Below, in pieces: positions 15,656 to 21,614 of a DNA stretch of 22,868 nt. The notes under the pieces are model-generated. The model did not search any database, was not told the origin of the DNA, and was given only the letters and a program-made list of their open reading frames with translations. Made by a program: the position numbers and the translations under genes. Location: the NCBI GenBank assembly GCA_946887155.1, contig CAMPKM010000003.1:1-22868 (forward strand), in the 5' to 3' direction. This DNA is from an uncultured Gemmatimonadota bacterium (lineage in GTDB: Bacteria > Gemmatimonadota > Gemmatimonadetes > Gemmatimonadales > Gemmatimonadaceae). How positions within the stretch are numbered: the stretch's first letter is position 1; each line of letters starts with the position of its first letter.

Positions 15656-16099
15656 TGTTCCGACGACGAGTTCACCGAACTTTTTCGTGTGAATGACGCG
15701 CTTCAACGTGGCCTTCGGTCCGAAATGCAGGAGTAATCCGACCTCCTTGCCTGACGCGCGAAGGTAGTTCAGCAGCTGGATGCGGTCGGATTCCGCGGTG
15801 TGCTCGCCGGCCTTGGCTTCAACGACCACGGTTTCGGCCACGACCAGGTCCGCGCGGTACGTACCCACCGTCACGCCCTTGTAGTAGACGGTGACTGGCA
15901 CTTCGCGCGCGACGTTCATGCGGCGCTGGAACAGCTCGATCGCCAACGCCCGAACGTAGACCGATTCGAGAAATCCGAATCCGAGTTCGTTGTAGACGGC
16001 GTAAAAGGAGGAGATGATTTCGCCGGTGATGTCGCCGTGCAGGAGCTCGGTCGTACCTGATCCGCCAAAGTGGGCGGTCTCACTTCTTTCAGCTTCCAT
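15614..16099 (-). CDS. GxxExxY protein (PDDEXK_3, putative PD-(D/E)XK nuclease)
   Basis: A 161-residue member of the GxxExxY family (TIGR04256 / Pfam PDDEXK_3). The signature is G42-F-L-E45-S-V-Y48. The nuclease-like core follows: YRADLVV with Asp84, VVVEAKAG with Glu94 and Lys96, and RIQLLNYLRASG with Gln108. The family core ends near residue 137 (LHFGPKATLKRVIH); the remaining ~24 residues are an extension, and the last eight plus the stop are encoded by the arm of palindrome A. The family fold predicts DNA cleavage, but its biological role is not established. It is last in line after paaABCD, 95 bp from paaD, an odd place for a catabolic gene, and may have arrived with the palindromes. Confidence 0.88.
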   Translation of the reverse strand: MEAERSETAHFGGSGTTELLHGDITGEIISSFYAVYNELGFGFLESVYVRALAIELFQRRMNVAREVPVTVYYKGVTVGTYRADLVVAETVVVEAKAGEHTAESDRIQLLNYLRASGKEVGLLLHFGPKATLKRVIHTKKFGELVVGTAISAERQNAEETD

Positions 16100-16105
16100 C
16101 TGGTT

Positions 16106-16165
16106 TCTCCGGATCGCGTTCGAGGCACCATACGTCCGGCATGAGCGATGACCATCATCCGGAGA
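16106..16165. other. Stem-loop and palindrome-like remnant between paaD and the GxxExxY gene
   Basis: TCTCCGGAT (16106-16114) pairs with ATCCGGAGA (16157-16165) around a 42-nt loop. The loop begins with CGCGTTCGAGGC (16115-16126), a 12-base exact match to the right outer arm of palindrome C (21584-21595). ATTTTCCGCGAACG at about 16181-16193 resembles the other outer end. The 95-bp gap may be a decayed piece of the same repeat family. Confidence 0.5.
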
Positions 16166-16194
16166 CTGCGACCCAGATCAATTTTCCGCGAACG

Positions 16195-16698
16195 TCAGAT
16201 GGGCTTCAGGTACTCGAAGGGTTCGGAGCACGCGTCGCAGAACCAGATCGCCTTGCAGGCGGTCGATCCGAACGCGCTGCGCTCCGTGGTATTCGCCGAA
16301 CCGCAATTCGGGCACGCCACGACGGGCGTGCGGCGCTGGAGTGAAATCAGTTCCCCGCTCGCGGGTGCGCGACCCGATGGCGGCGCGATTCCGTAAACGC
16401 GGAGTCGTTCGCGCGCATCCTCACTGATCCAATCGGTGGTCCACGCCGGTTGAAACACGGTGTTGATTCGGACCTGCGCCGCGCCGGCGTGGCGGAGCGC
16501 GCTTTCGATGTCCTGTTGGATGACGTGCATCGCCGGGCAACCGGAGTAGGTCGGCGTCACGTCCACGACCACCGTGTCACCCTCCTCGCGCACGTCGCGC
16601 ACGATCCCCAGGTCCACAATGCTCAACACCGGGACTTCCGGGTCGAGTACGTCGGCGACCACGTCCCAGAACCGGCTTCGCGCACCGGTCTGCGTCAC
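16195..16698 (-). CDS. paaD: PaaD: Fe-S/MIP18-type accessory protein of phenylacetyl-CoA epoxidase
   Basis: A 167-residue protein. The N-terminal MIP18/DUF59 domain (about 1-100) contains LDPEVPVLSIVDLGIVRDV and the conserved TYSGCPAM with its reactive cysteine. The C-terminal zinc-ribbon-like module has CPNCGSANTTERSAFGSTACKA and CDACSEPFEYLK, diagnostic of PaaD. PaaD is needed to mature the PaaABCE epoxidase, probably through metal or cluster delivery. The start is a GTG: GTG 16698 overlaps the paaC stop as GTGA, and an adjacent GTG at 16701 is equally possible. Confidence 0.93.
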   Translation of the reverse strand: MTQTGARSRFWDVVADVLDPEVPVLSIVDLGIVRDVREEGDTVVVDVTPTYSGCPAMHVIQQDIESALRHAGAAQVRINTVFQPAWTTDWISEDARERLRVYGIAPPSGRAPASGELISLQRRTPVVACPNCGSANTTERSAFGSTACKAIWFCDACSEPFEYLKPI

Positions 16699-17441
16699 CA
16701 CTCCGCTCCCGGATACGACCGCGCGACGATCTGCATCTCGGCCAGGAGAAGGCCGAGGTGTTCTGTGTGCCGGCCTTGGCGACCACCGCGCTGCATGAAG
16801 CCGTCGTCAGGCATCGTGAGGGTGGCGGCCGTAAGCACCCGTGAGACTTCGTGACGCCACGCGTCGCGAAGCAGGCTCCGATCCACCGCCACGCCGTCCG
16901 CAACGAGTTGCTGCTCGATCGCATTCGTCTCGAACAGCTCGCCCGTGAAACGCCACAGCTCGTCGAGCGCGGCCTGCGTCCGCCGGCGACTGTCGTCGGT
17001 GCCGTCGCCCAGCTTCAGCATCCAGTCGGCGCCATGCCGAGCGTGGTAGCGCGTCTCCTTCAGCGCCTTGGCCGAGATACCCGCCAGGCCGGCGTGCTTC
17101 GACGACTGCAGCTTCTCGAGATGCAGCACCTCGAAGACCGACACGAGGAATTGGCGCGTGGTCGTGAACGCAAAGTCACCGCGCGGCAGCTCCATCATGA
17201 GGGCGTTGCGGAACTCGACGGCTTCGCGGAAATACGCCAGCGCGTCGGCGCTCCGGCCCTGTCCCTCTTCCTGTCCCGCGAGTTCGAGCAGCAGGTTCGC
17301 CTGCCCGATGAGATCGAGCGCGATGTTGGCGATCGCGATGTCCTCTTCGAGGATAGGGCCGTGACCGCACCACTCGGAGAGACGATGGCCGAGAATCAAT
17401 CGATCATCCGCCAGACTGACGATGTAGTTAGAGACGATCAC
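16695..17441 (-). CDS. paaC: PaaC: structural subunit of phenylacetyl-CoA epoxidase
   Basis: A 248-residue ferritin-like subunit that pairs with PaaA in the ring 1,2-phenylacetyl-CoA epoxidase. It matches E. coli PaaC (248 aa) along its length: LGHRLSEWCGHGPILEEDIAIANIALDLIGQA, ISAKALKETRYHARH, LWRFTGELFE and GKKG-like GGRQGRHTEHLGLLLAEMQ near the end. PaaC has lost most metal ligands and plays a structural role. The start is GTG at 17441. Its usual tight spacing to paaB is broken by a 242-bp insertion containing palindrome B. The stop overlaps the paaD start. Confidence 0.94.
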   Translation of the reverse strand: MIVSNYIVSLADDRLILGHRLSEWCGHGPILEEDIAIANIALDLIGQANLLLELAGQEEGQGRSADALAYFREAVEFRNALMMELPRGDFAFTTTRQFLVSVFEVLHLEKLQSSKHAGLAGISAKALKETRYHARHGADWMLKLGDGTDDSRRRTQAALDELWRFTGELFETNAIEQQLVADGVAVDRSLLRDAWRHEVSRVLTAATLTMPDDGFMQRGGRQGRHTEHLGLLLAEMQIVARSYPGAEW

Positions 17442-17458
17442 GTTCGGATTCTCTTTTT

Positions 17459-17660
17459 GGATTACCGCGGGGGGACTTGGAACGCGGATTAAGCGGCTTG
17501 AACGGAGTTACACAGATACTGCTGGCGACGACGGGAACACCCGCTTGCTGCCTGTGACTCGTTCGGGCGCGTAACCAGGGTGTTCCCGTCGTCACCTGAA
17601 GTACCGGTGTCATTCTGTTGAACCCGCTCCATCCGTGTTCAAGAACACTGCGAAAATCGA
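17459..17660. repeat. Large two-tier palindrome, copy B (between paaB and paaC)
   Basis: The inner stem 17524-17542 pairs with 17578-17596 (19 bp, one mismatch) around a 35-nt loop. The outer arms run from CTTGGAACGCGGATTAAGCGG at 17476 to its near-complement ending at 17643. Weaker matching extends to about 17459 and 17660. It lies 18 bp upstream of the paaC GTG and fills the paaB-paaC gap, so it must be transcribed if the operon is one unit. Confidence 0.88.
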
Positions 17661-17683
17661 ACCTGAGAAAATCGGGCTTCCAT

Positions 17684-17992
17684 CTAATAAACGCGGACAC
17701 CGCGAGGGGTCTTGTAGAACTGGGGATGCCGATAGGCCTTGTCATTGGCGGGATCAAAGAACGGACCCATGTCCTCTGGCGTCGATCCCGTAATCCACTG
17801 CGTGGGCACCACCCAGAGATTCATGCCCTCGTTCCGGCGCGCGTACACGTCCCTCGCGTTCAACAGGGCCTGCTCGGCGTCCACGGCATGAACGCTGCCG
17901 CAGTGTTCGTGCGGCTGGCCCGGCGCCGGCTGGATGAAGACTTCCCAGAGTGGCCACTGCGTATCGCCGTCACCCTTCACGTTCCCGGTCAT
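17684..17992 (-). CDS. paaB: PaaB: small subunit of phenylacetyl-CoA epoxidase
   Basis: A 102-residue protein close in size to E. coli PaaB (95). Landmarks are WPLWEVFIQPAPGQPHEHCGSVHAVDAEQALLNARDVYARRNEGMNLWVV, read in two adjoining blocks, and the C-terminal KAYRHPQFYKTP. PaaB bridges PaaAC heterodimers and is required for epoxidase activity. The ATG at 17992 lies 2 nt after the paaA stop, so the two are translationally linked. Downstream, the operon is interrupted by palindrome B before paaC. Confidence 0.94.
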   Translation of the reverse strand: MTGNVKGDGDTQWPLWEVFIQPAPGQPHEHCGSVHAVDAEQALLNARDVYARRNEGMNLWVVPTQWITGSTPEDMGPFFDPANDKAYRHPQFYKTPRGVRVY

Positions 17993-17994
17993 CG

Positions 17995-18948
17995 TCAGGC
18001 GGCAGCGCTGGACCGGCGCTTGACGGCGTACGCCTCGGCCGCCGCCCGCACCCAGGCGCCTTCGTCGTGCGCCTTGTTGCGCGCGGCGAGCCGCTCGCGA
18101 TTGCAGGGACCGTCGCCCTTTACCACCGCCCAGAACTCATCCCAGTCGATCTCGCCGTACTCCCAGTTTTCGGTCTCTTCGTCGTACTTCAGTTTCGGGT
18201 CCGGCAGCGTGAGGTCGACCGCCTTCGCCTGCGGAACCGTCAGGTTCACGAAGCGCTGGCGCAGTTCATCGTTGCCCTTCTTCTTCACCCCCCACTTGAG
18301 CAGCTCGGCGCTGTTCGGCGAATCCTTGTCGTTAGGCCCGAACATCATCAGCGACGGCCACCACCACCGGTTCACGGCGTCCTGCACCATCGCGCGTTGC
18401 CCCGGTGTTCCCTTGGCCAGGATCGAAACGCTCTCGTAGCCCTGCCGCTTGTGGAAGTTCTCTTCCTTGCAGATGCGCACCATCGCGCGGGCATAGGGGC
18501 CGTACGACGCCTTCGCCAGCATCGTCTGGTTGACGATCGCCGCACCGTCCACGAACCAGCCGATGACGCCCACATCCGCCCAGGTGAGCGTGGGGTAGTT
18601 GAAGATGCTCGAGTACTTGGCCTTGCCGCTCAGCAGATCGCCCACCAGCTCGTGCCGGTCGACGCCTAACGTCTCGGTGCCGCAGTAGATGTACAGCCCG
18701 TGCCCGGCCTCGTCCTGCACCTTGGCCAGCAGCGACATCTTCCGCCGCAGGCTCGGCGCCCGCGTGATCCAGTTGCCCTCCGGCAACATGCCCACGATCT
18801 CGGAGTGCGCGTGTTGCGACATCATCCGGATGAGCTGCTTCCGGTATCGTTCGGGCATCCAGTCCTTCGGCTCGATGTATTCGCCCCGCGCGATCCGGGC
18901 CTCGAACTCGGCGATCCGGGTCGCGTCTTCTTCCGGGCGCGAGCTCAT
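17995..18948 (-). CDS. paaA: PaaA: catalytic di-iron subunit of phenylacetyl-CoA epoxidase
   Basis: About 317 residues; E. coli PaaA is 309. It is the oxygenase subunit that epoxidises the ring of phenylacetyl-CoA. Di-iron ligand motifs are visible: Glu50 in HAHSEIVG, Glu80 and His83 in QDEAGHG, Asp134 in WFVDGAA and the EENFHKRQ segment with Glu162/163 and His166. [12 protein letters not shown] and [13 protein letters not shown] are further PaaA signatures. ATG at 18948 is chosen by alignment with E. coli; GTG at 18972 would add eight residues. No strong Shine-Dalgarno precedes either. First gene of paaABCD. The reductase PaaE that should feed electrons is not in this window. Confidence 0.95.
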   Translation of the reverse strand: MSSRPEEDATRIAEFEARIARGEYIEPKDWMPERYRKQLIRMMSQHAHSEIVGMLPEGNWITRAPSLRRKMSLLAKVQDEAGHGLYIYCGTETLGVDRHELVGDLLSGKAKYSSIFNYPTLTWADVGVIGWFVDGAAIVNQTMLAKASYGPYARAMVRICKEENFHKRQGYESVSILAKGTPGQRAMVQDAVNRWWWPSLMMFGPNDKDSPNSAELLKWGVKKKGNDELRQRFVNLTVPQAKAVDLTLPDPKLKYDEETENWEYGEIDWDEFWAVVKGDGPCNRERLAARNKAHDEGAWVRAAAEAYAVKRRSSAAA

Positions 18949-19087
18949 CGGCGAATTATCATGAACGTTCACAGGCTAAGTTGGCCTCAGGCTTTGACTT
19001 GTGAATATCGTGGCAGGGCCGCCACCCGTGCTTGGACTATTACCCCACAACGGGTCGCCCGCAATGCCGCCCCGCCGCGCAGAAAAC

Positions 19088-19126
19088 GGGGTCAGACGCC
19101 ATTTTAGGAAAATGGCGTCTGACCCC
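19088..19126. repeat. GGGGTCAGAC palindrome, copy 4 (tight hairpin over a start codon)
   Basis: GGGGTCAGACGCCATTTT (19088-19105) pairs perfectly with 19109-19126; the loop is only AGG. The right arm contains the ATG (19112) that probably starts the crotonase gene. The loop plus the next base reads AGGA, a Shine-Dalgarno-like sequence only 2 nt from that ATG. Confidence 0.92.
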
Positions 19127-19885
19127 ATTTCCGCGGTGGAGCTGGACGGAACGGTCCGCACGACCGTTCTGAACGGCATCGCGACGATCACATTTTTTCA
19201 CCCCAGGAAGAACGCCCTCCCGGCGTCCATTCTGCGGCAACTCACCGAAGCCGTCGACAACGTCGCGGAGAACCAGGACGCGCGCGTGGTCATTGTCCAG
19301 AGCGAAGGCGCCGGCGCCTTCTGCGCTGGGGCGTCCTTCGACGAGCTCCGCGCGATCAGGACCGCGGAAGAAGGGAAGGAGTTCTTCAGCGGGTTCGCAC
19401 GTGTCATCCTCGCGATGCGCCGCTGTCCCAAGGTCATCATCGCACGTGTGCAGGGAAAAACGGTTGGCGGCGGCGTGGGCCTCGTCGCGGCGACGGACTA
19501 TGCGTTCGCTCTTCCCTCGGCCTCCGTGCGACTCAGCGAGCTGGCGGTCGGATTGGGCCCGTTCGTCGTGGGGCCGGTCATCGAACGAAAGGTCGGACGG
19601 GCTGCATTCGCGGCGATGGCCATCGACCATGACTGGCGTGACGCGGCATGGGCCGAGCGCCATGGCTTGTTCACGCGAGTCCTGGATACCGAGTCGGCGA
19701 TGGATTCGGTGTTGCCGGCATTTGCCCGGCGACTCGCCGAAGTGAATCCCGAGGCGCTGTCACAGACGAAGCGGATCCTGTGGGAGGGAACGAACCACTG
19801 GGATACGCTGCTCTTCGAGCGGGCCGGCATCAGCGGGCGGCTGGCGCTTTCGGAGTTCACCGCCAAGGCCGTCGGCCGCGAGTAG
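19112..19885 (+). CDS. Enoyl-CoA hydratase/isomerase family protein (crotonase fold)
   Basis: A 257-residue crotonase. Landmarks are IATITFFHPRKNALP (23-37), GAFCAGASFDEL (68-79), the oxyanion-hole segment IARVQGKTVGGGVGLVAATDYAFA (110-133) and LSELAVGLGP (141-150). Only one of the two usual hydratase glutamates is evident: Glu143 is present, but the earlier position is Gly123, so isomerase activity is possible. Divergent from paaABCD, it is the best candidate in the window for the missing PaaF-type hydratase, but this is an inference. Start: ATG 19112 lies inside palindrome copy 4; GTG at 19136 (VELDG) and ATG at 19063 are alternatives. The first seven residues under the chosen start come from the repeat. 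Confidence 0.8.
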   Translation: MASDPISAVELDGTVRTTVLNGIATITFFHPRKNALPASILRQLTEAVDNVAENQDARVVIVQSEGAGAFCAGASFDELRAIRTAEEGKEFFSGFARVILAMRRCPKVIIARVQGKTVGGGVGLVAATDYAFALPSASVRLSELAVGLGPFVVGPVIERKVGRAAFAAMAIDHDWRDAAWAERHGLFTRVLDTESAMDSVLPAFARRLAEVNPEALSQTKRILWEGTNHWDTLLFERAGISGRLALSEFTAKAVGRE

Positions 19886-19988
19886 CCGATCGTTACCGGC
19901 GTGCGGCTTCACCCGTCCGGGGTAGCTGGGGGAATCGGTGCGGCGTTCGGGGCCCGACCCGGACCGGGAGCTTGACCCAAACACTCGC

Positions 19989-21392
19989 ATGAACGAACAG
20001 CGAAGTATCGCGGTCATTGGGGCGGGCTTCAGCGGCACGATCCTGGCCGCTCATCTCCTCCGGCGCAGCCAGGGCAGCCTGCGGATCTACCTGATCAATC
20101 GCAGCGGCCGGCTGGCGCGCGGCGTCGCCTACGGAACGCGCAATTCGCGACACGTGCTGAATGTTCCGGCGGGCCGCATGAGCGCGTTCGCCGAGGACGA
20201 GAACGATTTCCTGCGCTTTGCGCAGGATCGCGACCCGAACATCGCCGGTGGGAGCTTCGTTCCCCGTCACCTGTACGGTGACTATCTCGAGCACGTCCTG
20301 CTGTCCGCGCAATCGAAGAGTGCGCGCGGCACGGTGCTGGCTCATGTCGCCGACGAAGTCCTGTCTATCGACGATGCGCCTGACAACCGGGCGCTGGTCA
20401 CGCTCGCGCATCATACGCCCTTGATGGTGGATCGGGTGGTGATCGCGGCGGGCAACTATCCTCCCGCTTCCCCCTGGCCGCCTGACGAGCGATTTCCTGC
20501 GGATCCACGGTTCGTCGTCGATCCGTGGAAGCCGCTGGCGCTCGACGGCATCGCCGGCGACCGCCCCATCGCGATCATCGGCACCGGTCTGACGATGGTG
20601 GACATCGCCATCGACCTGGCGGCGCGCGGCCACACGGGCGGAATGATCGCGATCTCGCGGCGCGGGCTGCTGCCGCAACCGCACCGGCATGGGACGACCC
20701 CGCCGGCGTTCGATCACCTGCCGCCGGATATCATGGCCGCCGAACCCACGGCGGCCGGATACCTGAAATCGGTCCGTCGGCATGTTCACCGGCTGGAGCG
20801 CGAAGACATCGACTGGCGCGAAGTCGTGGCCTCGTTGCGACCGGTCACGCCCGACCTCTGGCGAGCGCTTCCCCTTCCCGAGAAGACGCGGTTTCTCCGT
20901 CACCTGCGTCCGTACTGGGAGGTCCACCGCCATCGCATGGCGCCGGAGCTCTGGAATTCGCTGGAGGCGCTGCTGACGTCCGGCGCCCTCGAGGTGGTCC
21001 CAGCTCGCCTGACGAGTGTGGTTGCCGCGGACGATGCGTTATGCCTGACGATTCGCCGGCGAGAGCGCCCGTCACCGGAAACGCTACGGGTCGCGGCGCT
21101 GGTAAACTGCACCGGCCCCGAAGCCGACGTCAGGAAGCTTCGCGATCCGCTGCTGAGCGATCTGCTCCGGCGAGGAATCGCGTCGGCCGATCCGTCCGGA
21201 CTGGGCCTCCGTGTCGACGGCGACTACCGGCTGATCGGAAAGGGGCAGTTGGTGTCATCCATACTTTCCCTCACCGGACCGCTGCTCAAGGGAGAGTTCT
21301 GGGAGGCGACCGCCGTCCCGGAACTGCGCGTTCATGCTGGAAGATTGGCGGAACGCCTTTCCAATGAGCTATCCCTTGTCGCCCTCGCTTGA
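19989..21392 (+). CDS. FAD/NAD(P)-binding protein (COG4529 / NAD_binding_9 type)
   Basis: A 467-residue flavoprotein-like enzyme. The N-terminal dinucleotide-binding fold begins at residue 7 (IAVIGAGFSGTILAAHLL). The family block GVAYGTRNSRHVLNVPAGRMSAF follows, then a second Rossmann motif PIAIIGTGLTMVDIAIDLA and SRRGLLPQPHR. The late block LVNCTGPEADVRKL closes the FAD-binding region. Such proteins (COG4529) are uncharacterised oxidoreductases; the substrate is unknown. ATG at 19989 gives the canonical short N-terminus. It lies 103 bp after the crotonase gene on the same strand. It is not PaaE: it has no ferredoxin domain or CxxxxCxxC cluster motif. Confidence 0.85.
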   Translation: MNEQRSIAVIGAGFSGTILAAHLLRRSQGSLRIYLINRSGRLARGVAYGTRNSRHVLNVPAGRMSAFAEDENDFLRFAQDRDPNIAGGSFVPRHLYGDYLEHVLLSAQSKSARGTVLAHVADEVLSIDDAPDNRALVTLAHHTPLMVDRVVIAAGNYPPASPWPPDERFPADPRFVVDPWKPLALDGIAGDRPIAIIGTGLTMVDIAIDLAARGHTGGMIAISRRGLLPQPHRHGTTPPAFDHLPPDIMAAEPTAAGYLKSVRRHVHRLEREDIDWREVVASLRPVTPDLWRALPLPEKTRFLRHLRPYWEVHRHRMAPELWNSLEALLTSGALEVVPARLTSVVAADDALCLTIRRRERPSPETLRVAALVNCTGPEADVRKLRDPLLSDLLRRGIASADPSGLGLRVDGDYRLIGKGQLVSSILSLTGPLLKGEFWEATAVPELRVHAGRLAERLSNELSLVALA

Positions 21393-21418
21393 CGACGATT
21401 TCACTTGACGACGATTTC
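21388..21418. repeat. 15-bp direct repeat at the boundary of palindrome C
   Basis: CTTGACGACGATTTC occurs at 21388-21402 and again at 21404-21418, one base apart. The first copy contains the stop codon of the flavoprotein gene. The second runs into the left outer end of palindrome C (ACGATTT). Confidence 0.9.
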
Positions 21419-21613
21419 TCGGACAGGCTTTGAACGCGGATAACACCGATTGACGGAGAAACACGGGTACTTCTGGCGACCGCCGGAGCACCCTGAGATC
21501 AACGCATCGGACGGTTTCACGGAGCCATTGGTGCTCCGGCGGTCGCCAGCAGTTCGGTGTCCTTCGGCCAAACCGGTGCTATCCGCGTTCGAGGCTCTAC
21601 CGCGGAAATCGCG
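21411..21613. repeat. Large two-tier palindrome, copy C (between flavoprotein gene and hmgA)
   Basis: The inner stem is perfect over 20 bp (21473-21492 with 21530-21549) with a 37-nt loop. The outer arms match from about 21426 (GCTTTGAACGCGGATAACACC) to about 21598 (reverse complement CTCGAACGCGGATAGCACC). Further matching reaches ACGATTTC (21411) and GAAATCGC (21605-21612). It ends 1-2 bp before the hmgA stop codon, between the convergent genes. Confidence 0.9.
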
Positions 21614-21614
21614 C

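Noticed and set aside
19893..20933. A 346-codon open frame on the minus strand
   Set aside because: It is a shadow of the flavoprotein gene, rich in Arg, with no family motif.
19989..21392. PaaE, the epoxidase reductase
   Set aside because: It has two Rossmann motifs of the COG4529 type and no plant-type ferredoxin cysteine motif or FNR-like domain order.
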